Part shown: positions 47,169 to 58,416 of the stretch, in pieces
Layout of the letters: each line of letters begins with the position of its first letter
Position numbering within the stretch: position 1 is the stretch's first letter
NCBI RefSeq assembly: GCF_009746125.1
Contig: NZ_CP041352.1
Location: 1-64,000, forward strand
Direction of reading: 5' to 3'
Length of the DNA: 64,000 nucleotides
Source: Casimicrobium huifangae
GTDB taxonomy: Bacteria > Pseudomonadota > Gammaproteobacteria > Burkholderiales > Casimicrobiaceae
Notes under the pieces: generated by a model
Seen by the model: only the letters and a program-made list of their open reading frames with translations
Told to the model about the DNA's origin: nothing
Database searches by the model: none
Made by a program: the position numbers and the translations under genes

Positions 47169-47531
47169 ATGAAGAAATTTGCACTGTTCGTCGCCGCCGC
47201 GCTGTCGCCGGTTGCGCTGGTCAATGTTGCCCACGCCGATGCGGCGCTGGCACAAGCCAAAGGCTGCACCGCCTGCCATCAGGTCGACAAGAAAGTTGTC
47301 GGCCCGGCCTACAACGCCGTGGCTGCCTGCTACGCCGATAAGGACGCCAAGAAACTGGCGGCCAACAAGGAAAAGCTGGTCAAGCACGTCAAGGCTGGCG
47401 GCGCAGGTGTCTGGGGCCAGATCCCGATGCCGGCGCACCCGCAAGTGGCCGATGCCGATATCGCCAAGATCGTCGACTGGGTAATGAGCCAAAAGCCGGG
47501 CGAGTGCCCGAAAGAGTTCAAGAAGGGCTAA
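47169..47531 (+). CDS. Periplasmic class I cytochrome c
   Basis: A 120-residue exported electron carrier. The signal peptide is residues 1-23 (cleavage after V-A-H-A). The haem motif C33-T-A-C36-H37 is followed by the axial ligand M87 in Q-I-P-M-P-A-H-P, as in cytochrome c551/552. The extra Cys pair (C54, and C near 113) may make a disulfide, and the C-terminus is slightly longer than usual. It is a single gene with its own terminator. Confidence 0.93.
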   Translation: MKKFALFVAAALSPVALVNVAHADAALAQAKGCTACHQVDKKVVGPAYNAVAACYADKDAKKLAANKEKLVKHVKAGGAGVWGQIPMPAHPQVADADIAKIVDWVMSQKPGECPKEFKKG

Positions 47532-47554
47532 TCCCCTCCCGACTCATCGCCGGA

Positions 47555-47590
47555 AACCCGCTGATCGGTAACGACAGCGGGTTTTTCTTG
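47555..47590 (+). terminator. Rho-independent terminator of the cytochrome c gene
   Basis: A 9-bp stem AACCCGCTG/CAGCGGGTT (47555-47563 and 47575-47583) is followed by TTTCTT. Confidence 0.88.
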
Positions 47591-47683
47591 CCTGCGAAGC
47601 CCGGATGCTCGTCGTTCCATATCGCCTTTGACGATTACAGAGGTCATTTTTAATCGTTGGACCCGATCACCAGAACGGCCTAA

Positions 47684-49948
<2,265 letters not shown>

Positions 49949-50425
49949 TTTCGCTACCGCAGCCCAGCGTCCAAAGACAACCCGCCTCACGGCAACGTGA
50001 CGCGGGTTGTCTGGCGACTAGCGCACGAACTACAGAAAACTACCAGGCACCGCCTGCAGCGCCTGGCAAGGCTTTCCGGAAGCAACATCTTTTCGCTGTA
50101 GTGGCCGTCGCATGCGGCTTTAGCCGAAAAAACAGGTGATATCGACTTTGGCAGAAAATACTGGCTAAGCCCAATGGATATGAGCCTCTCAGCCAAAAGC
50201 CAAAAACAGAATTTGTGCATTGCAACGAGACATTAGCCTTTGGCATCCGCTCATGCCGATGACGCATGAAGCCGGAATGTAGCTCGCCGTAGCCAGCGGC
50301 TAAAATCCTAATCCCCGCCGCACGGCCACCCGCCAGCGTGTGGGCAGCCCGCGCAAGGCCCAACCGACCTCCTGTTTGCGGCGACCCGTTTTCCTTCCGT
50401 CGCAACCACGTCTTTCGCTTACTTC
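49949..50425. other. Intergenic region between katG and pckG
   Basis: A strong hairpin at 49977-50010 (ACAACCCGCCTCACG and near-complement, loop GCAA) ends katG transcription, though no T run follows. Bases 50100-50300 hold an AT-richer stretch with dispersed short dyads (GCGGCTTTAGCCG at 50113-50125 and GGCTAAGCC at 50162-50170), resembling a decayed repeat. The pckG promoter must lie here. No gene is recognised. Confidence 0.5.
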
Positions 50426-52288
50426 ATGAATCAGCCCGAAACGCTCGCCACTTTGCAAGCCTCTGTGAAGGCACCTGCCTACGTCAAGAACATCCGCCTG
50501 CTCGCCTGGGTGCGCGAAATGGCCGCGCTCACGCAGCCGGCCGATATCCACTGGTGCGATGGCAGCGCAGACGAGTACGACCGTCTGTGCGCCGGCCTGG
50601 TCAAGGCGGGCACCTTCAAAAAGCTGAACGAAGCGAAGCGCCCGAATTCCTTCCTCGCGTGCAGCGATCCGTCCGACGTCGCCCGTGTCGAAGACCGCAC
50701 CTTCATCTGCTGCGAGAAGAAAGAGAACGCCGGCCCCACCAATAACTGGATGGCGCCCGCCGAAATGCGCGCCACGCTGAACCCGCTGTTCAAGGGCGCG
50801 ATGGCCGGGCGCACCATGTACGTGGTGCCGTTCTCGATGGGCCCGCTCGGCTCGCCGATCGCCCACATTGGCGTCGAGCTGTCCGATTCGGCCTACGTCG
50901 CGGTGAACATGAAGATCATGACCCGCATGGGCAAGGGCGCGATCGACGTGCTAGGCGAGAGCGGCGAATTCGTGCCCTGTGTGCACACCGTGGGCGCGCC
51001 GCTCGCCGCTGGACAGGCGGACGTCGCCTGGCCGTGCAACAAAACCAAGTACATCGTGCACTTCCCGGAAACGCGCGAGATCTGGAGCTACGGCTCGGGC
51101 TACGGCGGCAACGCGCTGCTCGGCAAGAAGTGCTTCGCACTGCGCATCGCGTCCAATATGGGCTTGCGCGACGGCTGGCTGGCCGAGCACATGCTGATCC
51201 TCGGCGTCACCAATCCGCAAGGCAAGAAATATCACGTCGCGGCGGCCTTCCCGTCGGCTTGCGGCAAGACCAACTTCGCGATGCTCATTCCGCCGAAGGG
51301 TTTCGAGGGCTGGAAGGTCACCACCATCGGCGACGACATCGCATGGATCAAGCCGGGCAAGGATGGCCGCCTGTACGCCATCAACCCCGAGGCCGGTTAC
51401 TTCGGCGTGGCGCCGGGCACCAACAAGTCATCCAACGCCAACTGCATGGCTTCGCTCAACCGCGATGTCATTTTCACCAACGTCGCGCTCACCGATGACG
51501 GCGACGTGTGGTGGGAAGGCATGACCAAAGAGGCGCCCGCGCACCTGATCGACTGGCAGGGCAAGGACTGGACGCCCGAGATCGCCAAGCAAACGGGCGC
51601 TAAGGCAGCGCACCCGAACGCGCGCTTCACCGTCGCCGCCACCAACAACCCGGCGCTCGACAGCGAATGGGACAACCCCGCAGGTGTGGCAATCGACGCC
51701 TTCATCTTCGGCGGACGCCGCAGCACCACGGTGCCGCTGGTCACCGAAGCGCGTGACTGGGTGGAAGGTGTCTACATGGCGGCCACGATGGGCTCGGAGA
51801 CCACCGCTGCAGCGGCCGGCCAGCAAGGCATTGTGCGCCGCGACCCGTTCGCGATGCTGCCGTTCGCGGGTTACAACATGGCCGAATACTTCGGTCACTG
51901 GCTCAAGCTCGGCGAGCGCCTCGCTGCCAGTGGCGCCAAGCTGCCCAAGATCTTCACGGTCAACTGGTTCCGCAAGGACGCCGATGGCAAATTCGTGTGG
52001 CCGGGCTTCGGCGACAACATGCGCGTGATGGCCTGGATGCTGGAGCGCGTCGAAGGCCGCGGCCAGGGCGAAGAGCATGTGTTCGGCATCACGCCGCGCT
52101 ACAGCGACATTCACTGGCACGGCCTCGACTTCAGCGAGGCGCAGTACCAGAGCGTCACCAGCATCGACCACAGTGCCTGGGCTGAGGAAATGAAGCTGCA
52201 CGAAGACCTCTTCGAACAGCTCGCGCACAACCTGCCGCCAGAACTGCCGGCGACCAAGGCGAAGATTCAGGCGCGTCTGCAGGCTTGA
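50426..52288 (+). CDS. pckG: Phosphoenolpyruvate carboxykinase (GTP)
   Basis: Converts oxaloacetate and GTP to PEP and CO2 in gluconeogenesis. 620 residues, typical for the GTP class. The kinase loop is P-S-A-C279-G-K281-T282-N (P-loop), with the catalytic cysteine of this family. GTP-class motifs such as F-G-G-R-R-S near 432-437 and the K-R-P-N-S-F start (about 72) are present. No upstream ATP-type features. It lies alone, convergent with a DsbC-like gene. Confidence 0.96.
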   Translation: MNQPETLATLQASVKAPAYVKNIRLLAWVREMAALTQPADIHWCDGSADEYDRLCAGLVKAGTFKKLNEAKRPNSFLACSDPSDVARVEDRTFICCEKKENAGPTNNWMAPAEMRATLNPLFKGAMAGRTMYVVPFSMGPLGSPIAHIGVELSDSAYVAVNMKIMTRMGKGAIDVLGESGEFVPCVHTVGAPLAAGQADVAWPCNKTKYIVHFPETREIWSYGSGYGGNALLGKKCFALRIASNMGLRDGWLAEHMLILGVTNPQGKKYHVAAAFPSACGKTNFAMLIPPKGFEGWKVTTIGDDIAWIKPGKDGRLYAINPEAGYFGVAPGTNKSSNANCMASLNRDVIFTNVALTDDGDVWWEGMTKEAPAHLIDWQGKDWTPEIAKQTGAKAAHPNARFTVAATNNPALDSEWDNPAGVAIDAFIFGGRRSTTVPLVTEARDWVEGVYMAATMGSETTAAAAGQQGIVRRDPFAMLPFAGYNMAEYFGHWLKLGERLAASGAKLPKIFTVNWFRKDADGKFVWPGFGDNMRVMAWMLERVEGRGQGEEHVFGITPRYSDIHWHGLDFSEAQYQSVTSIDHSAWAEEMKLHEDLFEQLAHNLPPELPATKAKIQARLQA

Positions 52289-52325
52289 TGCCCTTCCATC
52301 GGCAGCCGGCGCAGACGCCCGGAGG

Positions 52326-53072
52326 CTAACTTCCGGCTGCAGCCGCGGCAGCCATCTTGCTCCTCAGTTGTTCGACGCTGAGCACGCCTTCGTGCCGGCT
52401 GCCGTCAGCGAACACAATGGTGGGTGTGACCCGCAGCAGGTGGCGTCGGGCATAGGCTTCGTTGCGCGACAGTGCCGATGCGTCACACTTTGACGCTTTG
52501 CTCATGGTGCTTCGAAGCATCCAGTTTTGCCATGCCCTCTCTGGCGATGCAGCGCACAGGATGCTGCTGCCGCGCTTGCGTGAGTCGGGCCCCAGCATCG
52601 CCACTGGAAAGGTGTGGATGGTGACATCGCCAAGCTTTGCCAGCTCTCTTTCCAGCGCCTTGCAATAGCCGCAGTTGGCATCGGCGAATACGGCGATTCG
52701 ACGTTCTCCCGTACCGCGTCTCGTGGTCAGTGAGTCACGCCACGGCAAATCGGTGAAGGTGATCGCCGTACTCTGATCAACGCGGTCCTTGGTCAGATTG
52801 CGTTGAGTGCCAAGGTCACGCATTTCTCCGTGCACCACGTAGCGACCGCTTTCGTCGGCATAGAACACCACCGCGCCGACCCGAACTTCCCACAGGCCAG
52901 CAACGGGGCTGCGATTGATTGCGTCAATCGCAGGCAATCCCGGCATCCGCTCGCGCAGGCTTTCGCGCAACCGCATCTGCTGCGCGCCGTCGCCGTCCTG
53001 AGCGACGATAGTGCCGCTCCAGCCCGCAAGGGCGGCAGCGATCACCATCAGGCAATGTTTAGTGACTTGCAT
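52326..53072 (-). CDS. DsbC-like periplasmic disulfide isomerase
   Basis: A 248-residue exported thiol protein. ATG 53072 follows a GGAG site and opens a signal peptide (MQVTKHCLMVIAAALAG). The N-terminal region (about 25-100) resembles the DsbC dimerisation domain, and the thioredoxin-like part carries C134-G-Y-C137 (ADANCGYC), the DsbC-type active site, with cis-Pro near T-P-T-I-V-F-A-D. It differs from house-keeping DsbC in sequence and in sitting downstream of a Cys-rich secreted protein gene, 61 bases apart, suggesting a dedicated folding helper. Confidence 0.82.
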   Translation of the reverse strand: MQVTKHCLMVIAAALAGWSGTIVAQDGDGAQQMRLRESLRERMPGLPAIDAINRSPVAGLWEVRVGAVVFYADESGRYVVHGEMRDLGTQRNLTKDRVDQSTAITFTDLPWRDSLTTRRGTGERRIAVFADANCGYCKALERELAKLGDVTIHTFPVAMLGPDSRKRGSSILCAASPERAWQNWMLRSTMSKASKCDASALSRNEAYARRHLLRVTPTIVFADGSRHEGVLSVEQLRSKMAAAAAAGS

Positions 53073-53090
53073 ATTTGACTCCAGAAAGTG

Positions 53091-53118
53091 CCGGGCAGCG
53101 ACGGTCGCCGCTGCCCGG
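53091..53118 (-). terminator. Intercistronic hairpin between secreted-protein and DsbC-like genes
   Basis: A 10-bp perfect stem (CCGGGCAGCG/CGCTGCCCGG, 53091-53100 and 53109-53118) with an 8-base loop and no T run, lying in the 61-bp gap of a probable operon. It may attenuate or protect the message, reducing isomerase relative to substrate. Confidence 0.55.
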
Positions 53119-53133
53119 GCGCAATGGACCAGC

Positions 53134-53916
53134 CTAGAAGCCAGTGCAGGAAGAAGTGTTCGGAACCTGGCCGCAAACCAGACCGCGACCACTGGTAGTG
53201 GTGACCACGAATGGGCAGGCTACGCCGCAGCCTTTCCAGCTTGCGTACCAGCCAAAGTATTGCGAACTGGACTTGGCATAGCCGTAGCGGACGAGATAGC
53301 TGTAGTAGGCGCCGAACGGATTACCCCAAAGCGAAAAGCAGGCAACAGAGGTACCGATTTTGTTCACGTACTTGCAGGACCAGTAGTGTGGATAAGTCAC
53401 TTTCTGGCGATCAGGCGCGAGCGAACCGTCAATCAGGTGTGCTGCATCGGTAGCCGCTCTTGCGTCCATTGCGCCGGTAACGGCAGCCAGGCCAACCCCC
53501 GTCGTGTCGTCGGCGTGCGGTGCAATGGCCACGAAGCTCAGACCGTTGTCTGCCATTCCGAACACCAGTGCTGCTTTCAATGCCGGATTTGCGACACTGC
53601 TCAACGGCACGTAGAGCCTTGCCATGGACTTGGCGTTGCCCAGGACGGCATCATCCTTCCCAGGCAATTCGGCGCTGTCGCCTTGCGCGGCCGCGAAATC
53701 GGCACGCCATCCTGCCAGCGCCAACTCCGCCAGCCGGGCTTTGACATCGGCATCCTTGCCAGCCGCTTCGACCATCATGGCAACGCCATCCAGGCCAAGT
53801 GTCGCCAGCGCGGGTGCTTCCGCTATCGGTGCATTGTCGATCAGCGGTGCCGCGTACAGATCGGCAGTTCCGCCGATAGCCATCGCCAGGGCAACGGCAC
53901 AAAGTAAATGTTTCAT
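53134..53916 (-). CDS. Secreted Cys-rich protein of unknown family
   Basis: A 260-residue exported protein. ATG 53916 follows GGAGG and begins a signal peptide (LLCAVALAMAIGGTADLYA, cleavage near residue 23). The N-terminal half is Ala-rich and helical. The C-terminal 90 residues hold six Cys residues and many Tyr/Trp (Y-P-H-Y-W-S-C...Y-F-G-W-Y-A-S-W-K-G-C-G-V-A-C-P-F), a likely disulfide-bonded domain. It may be matured by the DsbC-like gene just downstream. The promoter has three TCTCGCA repeats (54036-54063) shared with the secreted-protein gene at 57640-58188. No family recognised. Confidence 0.75.
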   Translation of the reverse strand: MKHLLCAVALAMAIGGTADLYAAPLIDNAPIAEAPALATLGLDGVAMMVEAAGKDADVKARLAELALAGWRADFAAAQGDSAELPGKDDAVLGNAKSMARLYVPLSSVANPALKAALVFGMADNGLSFVAIAPHADDTTGVGLAAVTGAMDARAATDAAHLIDGSLAPDRQKVTYPHYWSCKYVNKIGTSVACFSLWGNPFGAYYSYLVRYGYAKSSSQYFGWYASWKGCGVACPFVVTTTSGRGLVCGQVPNTSSCTGF

Positions 53917-54035
53917 GGCATGTCCTCCAGTGGATTGAATTGACGCTTGCGCCGCGCCGTTGAGGGGCAAGCAAGCGGCGTCGCAACCGGGCAGCGTGTC
54001 AAGTCGCGACTGCAGGCACATGTTCTGCGCGGTGG

Positions 54036-54063
54036 TCTCGCAAAGCTCTCGCAGACTCTCGCA
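54036..54063 (-). promoter_or_regulatory. Triple TCTCGCA direct repeat upstream of secreted Cys-rich gene
   Basis: TCTCGCA begins at 54036, 54047 and 54057 (steps of 11 and 10), reading TGCGAGA on the minus strand of the gene. The repeat nearest the gene is 120 bases from its ATG, with a possible -10 (CAGAAC) about 8 bases after it. SARP-type regulators bind such direct heptad repeats next to the -35 region. The same array occurs at 58292-58319. Confidence 0.75.
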
Positions 54064-54262
54064 GCCCCGGCGCAAGGAATGACTGCGCTGCTACCGTCCG
54101 ATGCCGGCAAGCTATCGACATGGGTCGATGCCGTTTGCGAATTGCATCCGCACGCGATGCCATTAGCATGAAAGCGTCGCAACTGCGCTGCGGCGTCGCG
54201 GGCTTCGCCAGTCATGACAGTGGCACCAGCGCCAGCGATCCGGGCAATCACGCTGATTCACC

Positions 54263-57200
54263 ATGCTGCGCCTGACCCTGCTCGGACCATTCACCGTCGC
54301 CATCAATGGCCACGCCATTACGCAGTGGCCGCGCAAGAGCGCGCTGCAACTGCTGCAGCTGCTGGCGATCGCACCCGGACATCGCCTCACGCGTCACGAG
54401 GCGGCACAAGCGCTCGCACGCGACAGCGACGACGAGCAATTGCGTCAGGTGAGCGATGCCCTCTATGCGCTGCGAGGCCGGTCGGCAGACACAGATGGTG
54501 CGGGAAGGTTGGGCGACTACGTGGGCGCCTCGGCGGACGCAATCTGGCTCGAGACAGAGGGCTGTCAGATCGAAATTGATCTTGCGCAGTTCGAGCAGGC
54601 GGCCAATGACGCGTTGGCGGCCGACGCACGGGCACGACTGCCTCTGCTGCAAGCCGCCGTCGCCTCCTGCAACGGCCCGCTGCTCGCCGGGCTATTGCCG
54701 ACTATCGAAGCGGCAGTGGCACCGACACGTCTGCACATTGAGCAGCTCTATCTGGGCTGCGCCAGGGCATTGGTTGGCGAGTACATGCAGCTTGGGCATG
54801 TCGATCATGCCATCGTTGCGCTGCAGAACATACTGCGGATTGTGCCCAGTGACGAAGAGAGCCACCGGCAGCTGATCGAGATCTACGCCACCCTTGGCCG
54901 CTACCACGAAGCGGAGCAGCAATTGCTGCTCTGTCGTACCGTACTGGCGCGTGATCTCGGGCTGAAGCCGTCAGCAGCGACCATCGATTCAATCCGTCTG
55001 GCGCGCGAACGTCGTCTGGCTGGGCAGCAGACAACGGCAGCGGGCAACGTCACGGCGAACACAGACGCCACAACGCCCGACGCCGTGCAGCGCTATGCGC
55101 CTCCCAGATCGCTGGTACGGCTGATTGGTCGCGATACTGCGATCGCACGGCTGGTGGAGCACCTGCGCGCGGCTGATGTGCCGGCGCTACTGACGCTATG
55201 CGGCATTGGTGGCATCGGAAAGACGCAGTTGGCCCTGGAAGTGGCGCACCGCATCGCCCGCGACCGCAGACATGGTGCTGCTGTGGTTGACCTGACGCGC
55301 GTCCCTGATGCGGGCGCGGTGGCACGAGCCGTGGCGATGACGCTTGGCATCAAGCGCACCGACGGACGCTCGTGGCAGGAGCGCCTGCAACAACATCTCG
55401 CGCCGCTGGACTTGCTGCTGGTACTCGACAACTTTGAGCACGTCCACCGGGCGGCGCCGTGGCTTGCATCATTGATTGAGCAGTCACCCACACTCACCGT
55501 CCTTTGCACTTCAAGGTTTCCGCTGCTTCTGCGCGGCGAGCAGGTGTTTGACGTTGACCCGCTGATAACGCAGCATGCGCCCGCGCCGAATATGAATACG
55601 CGTGACCTCGCCGCTGCCCCCAGTGACGCGGCAGCCCTGTTTCTGCGCGCTGCGCGGAGCCAACGGGCGCAGTGCGTTGATGCCGCTCGTGATCTGACCG
55701 TGATAGAAGAGGTCTGCTGGCGGCTCGATGGCTTGCCACTGGCGATTGAGCTCGCGGCAGCGCGCGCCTGCGTGATCGGCATCCAGCCCCTGCTTGTCGA
55801 ACTGTCCACGCAGCATGTGGCGCTGGTCAATCCCATGCGCGATGCGCCGCCTCGTCACACGTCGTTGCAGGAGTTGCTGAAGTCAACCTGCGCCATCCTC
55901 GACGACGACTGCAAAGTCGGTCTCGGTTACGCCGCGCATTTCGAAGCAGGGTTCACGCTAGTGCAGTTTGCCGACAGCGGATTGTTCGACGGCATCAATA
56001 GCGAGCGCATTCTCGGGCAACTGCTTGAGGCGCGCGTTGTTGCCGTGGACGTCGCAAGGGCAGCCGATATGCGTGCCGAACCGGCGCCCCGTTTCCGTCT
56101 GCTGGAAACCATGCGGTCTTACGCACGCCATTCCGACTGGATGGACGACGCCAGTCGGCAGCGCATTACCGGCGCGTTCATTGACCGCTGGCACCGTTTT
56201 GCCCGACGGGTGAGCGATAGCCGTCATACACCGCAGGAGCGCGACCGCTTTGAGGAGTTCGAGCGTGAATTCGAGAACATTGCCGGTGCGATCCGGCTGG
56301 CCGCGCGCGTCAATCGTCCAGCCGCTCGCGAGCTGATTGCCTTTCTGTGGGCGCCTTGCGTTCGGCGCGGCCACATCTACGATCTGGTTGGCTGGATCGA
56401 AGACGAACACCTGCTGCAGGACATCACTGGCGGTAGCCCGGATGAGCTGGCACTGCTCGTCGCTGCCTGTGAGGTCTATCGCGCTGCGGCGCGTTACCCG
56501 CTCGCCCAGCGCTGCGGCGAGATGGCGCTTGCGAACATACGTCTGCCCAGTGCTGATGCCGTGGCGATACATCTTTCTCTGGCCTACGCCTACCTGATCC
56601 AGAGCGAGTGGACAACCGGCACCGTCCACGCGCATGAGGCCTTTGCCGCTGCGCTGGCAGCGCGCGATGAACGGGGAGAGCTGGACACGCGTATCCTGCT
56701 TACCACGCTGGAGCATCGTGCCGGGCACTATCCCGAAGCACGAACGCACGGCACCGTCGCCCGCGACATCTGTATCCGGCGTCACATCGACATGCCCATC
56801 CGGTTGATCGGAAATCTCGCATTGAGTCTCCGCTTCGCCGGTGACTTCGGTGGCGCCATAGCGCTCTATGCGTCTGCGGCAGAACGCTGCCGTGTTGAGC
56901 GGGAGGGGCGCGCCGAAGCAATCATGACGCTCGATCAGGCCGAGTGCGAACTGCTCGCGCTTGACCTGCCGCGCGCGAACGAATCACTGCAACGTGCAGA
57001 AGCGCTGGTCTCGACTCACCGCATGACCATTCTGCAATGCGTGCTGCATCAACAGCGGGGGGCCTACCATCTGCTCCATGGCAACCCCACGACGGCAGCC
57101 GAGGCGCTGAATCAGAGCATGGAATCCATGCCCGCCGGCTCGCACTTCGAGCAAGCCGACATCACCCTCGTCTGGCTGGCCAACGCCTGTCTGGCAACCG

Positions 57201-57565
57201 GCGACTGGCGGGCGGCGGTGAAGGCGGCCGTGCGGTTGACGTCATCGGAAACGAAAGTACGGCGCTATCTGGAACCCTTCGTGGTGGACACCGTCGCCTC
57301 GGTGTTGACGGCGGTGAACGTCGCCGAAGCCGCAACGTTGCGCAGCGCTGCAGGGCGCTTGCGCGAGCGTGACGGTCTCACACTGTCGCCCGCCGAGGAA
57401 AAGCTGCTTGACGAGGCTGCTGCACGGCGGCGCCCACCAGTACCGCAACCGTCGCCGCAGGTTCCCGAACGATTCTCGCCGTTACCGGCCAGCTTGATGA
57501 CGCACTGTCACGCGGCACTGGCCAGGGCGCAGGAAACCACCGAATCTGCCGCGATCAACACGTAG
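54263..57565 (+). CDS. AfsR/SARP-type STAND transcriptional regulator
   Basis: A 1100-residue DNA-binding signal-transduction ATPase. The N-terminal winged helix (about 1-95, L-L-G-P-F-T-V-A-I-N-G) and a bacterial transcriptional activation domain (about 100-245) are as in SARP regulators of Actinobacteria. An NB-ARC ATPase follows, with Walker A GIGGIGKT at 314-321, Walker B LLLVLDN at 384-390 and sensor T-S-R-F near 418. The remaining 500 residues are helical, probably TPR-like sensor repeats. Such large SARPs are rare in Proteobacteria. It lies between two secreted-protein genes whose promoters share TCTCGCA repeats and is the obvious candidate to bind them. Confidence 0.9.
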   Translation: MLRLTLLGPFTVAINGHAITQWPRKSALQLLQLLAIAPGHRLTRHEAAQALARDSDDEQLRQVSDALYALRGRSADTDGAGRLGDYVGASADAIWLETEGCQIEIDLAQFEQAANDALAADARARLPLLQAAVASCNGPLLAGLLPTIEAAVAPTRLHIEQLYLGCARALVGEYMQLGHVDHAIVALQNILRIVPSDEESHRQLIEIYATLGRYHEAEQQLLLCRTVLARDLGLKPSAATIDSIRLARERRLAGQQTTAAGNVTANTDATTPDAVQRYAPPRSLVRLIGRDTAIARLVEHLRAADVPALLTLCGIGGIGKTQLALEVAHRIARDRRHGAAVVDLTRVPDAGAVARAVAMTLGIKRTDGRSWQERLQQHLAPLDLLLVLDNFEHVHRAAPWLASLIEQSPTLTVLCTSRFPLLLRGEQVFDVDPLITQHAPAPNMNTRDLAAAPSDAAALFLRAARSQRAQCVDAARDLTVIEEVCWRLDGLPLAIELAAARACVIGIQPLLVELSTQHVALVNPMRDAPPRHTSLQELLKSTCAILDDDCKVGLGYAAHFEAGFTLVQFADSGLFDGINSERILGQLLEARVVAVDVARAADMRAEPAPRFRLLETMRSYARHSDWMDDASRQRITGAFIDRWHRFARRVSDSRHTPQERDRFEEFEREFENIAGAIRLAARVNRPAARELIAFLWAPCVRRGHIYDLVGWIEDEHLLQDITGGSPDELALLVAACEVYRAAARYPLAQRCGEMALANIRLPSADAVAIHLSLAYAYLIQSEWTTGTVHAHEAFAAALAARDERGELDTRILLTTLEHRAGHYPEARTHGTVARDICIRRHIDMPIRLIGNLALSLRFAGDFGGAIALYASAAERCRVEREGRAEAIMTLDQAECELLALDLPRANESLQRAEALVSTHRMTILQCVLHQQRGAYHLLHGNPTTAAEALNQSMESMPAGSHFEQADITLVWLANACLATGDWRAAVKAAVRLTSSETKVRRYLEPFVVDTVASVLTAVNVAEAATLRSAAGRLRERDGLTLSPAEEKLLDEAAARRRPPVPQPSPQVPERFSPLPASLMTHCHAALARAQETTESAAINT

Positions 57566-57592
57566 CACTTAACCGGTCAGCATAGAACGCTG

Positions 57593-57626
57593 GCGGTGGG
57601 CAGCCCTGCGAGGCACTACCCACCGC
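57593..57626. terminator. Hairpin between convergent genes
   Basis: An 8-bp stem GCGGTGGG/CCCACCGC (57593-57600 and 57619-57626) separates the end of the AfsR-like gene from the end of the secreted-protein gene at 57640. No T run is present, so termination is only suggested. Confidence 0.4.
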
Positions 57627-57639
57627 GCAGCAAGCCTGG

Positions 57640-58188
57640 CTACAGGAAGAACGCCAGCACTTTGGCGATGATCTTGGCCCAGCTCGGCGGCACACCAACA
57701 GCGCCGAGCGCGGTTGCGATGCCGACAACTTCCCACGAAGTTACCTGATCCATTGCTGCCAGCACCGGGTTGATGTGCCCCATGTACCAGACGTAGGCGC
57801 GTTCGCTAGCGGCACGCAGGGCGGCCTTGAACGCGGACGACTTGAGAATCGCCTTGGCCAAGACCGTCTTCCAGCTCTTTTGCTGGTCCGAAGTACTGGC
57901 TTCGCCGGGGTGAGCCGCTGCAGCGTCGACATAAATGGCGTGCAGCTCGGCGAACTGGCCTTCGTCGAGGGCGTCGATGCTCTGGATCAGCTGCTGATCG
58001 ACAGCCACGTCGTTCAGGGTCACCTCAACAGCAGCATTGGATTGCTGGGCGGCGCGCTGCGCGAGACCGGTCGCGAAGGCGCTGTTCATGCTAATGCAGG
58101 CGATCAGCATCGCCGCAATCGCAGCACGTCCGCGACGCAGCGGGTGATGATTTGAATCAGACGGGGACGTAGCGAAGTTGGTATCCAT
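57640..58188 (-). CDS. Secreted helical protein with hydrophobic C-terminus, unknown family
   Basis: A 182-residue protein starting at ATG 58188 (GGAG nine bases upstream). A polar 22-residue lead is followed by a signal peptide (AAIAAMLIACISMNSAFA, cut near 40). The mature part is acidic and helical (Q-S-I-D-A-L-D-E-G-Q-F-A-E-L), then basic (Q-Q-K-S-W-K-T-V-L-A-K). The final 35 residues are strongly hydrophobic and bacteriocin-like (V-T-S-W-E-V-V-G-I...A-K-I-I-A-K-V-L-A-F-F-L). The upstream triple TCTCGCA array matches that of the Cys-rich secreted gene. Function unknown; a membrane-active peptide is one possibility. Confidence 0.7.
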   Translation of the reverse strand: MDTNFATSPSDSNHHPLRRGRAAIAAMLIACISMNSAFATGLAQRAAQQSNAAVEVTLNDVAVDQQLIQSIDALDEGQFAELHAIYVDAAAAHPGEASTSDQQKSWKTVLAKAILKSSAFKAALRAASERAYVWYMGHINPVLAAMDQVTSWEVVGIATALGAVGVPPSWAKIIAKVLAFFL

Positions 58189-58291
58189 GTGTCGTTACTC
58201 CATTGATTTGTCAGATTGCTTGATGGCGATAGCCGGCTGGCGTCGCCCATCAGCCAAGGTTCTGGCTGACACTGACGTTGTACGGGCGCGC

Positions 58292-58319
58292 TCTCGCAGG
58301 GCTCTCGCAAGCTCTCGCA
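58292..58319 (-). promoter_or_regulatory. Triple TCTCGCA direct repeat upstream of secreted helical gene
   Basis: TCTCGCA begins at 58292, 58303 and 58313 (steps 11 and 10), the exact spacing seen at 54036-54063. The nearest copy is 104 bases from the ATG at 58188. On the gene strand, TACAAC lies about 9 bases downstream of the last TGCGAGA and may be the -10. Confidence 0.75.
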
Positions 58320-58416
58320 GCGCCAATGACGCAGGAAAAATCGGATGAAACTCTATCGACCGCGTGTTGTTGGCGAATTCAGCGGTGAACAGAGGAGATG
58401 CGAGCGCCTGGGTGCG

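Noticed and set aside
49977-50010. Possible small RNA or riboswitch after katG
   Set aside because: Only a single hairpin is seen, without conserved aptamer elements; treated as a terminator-like structure.
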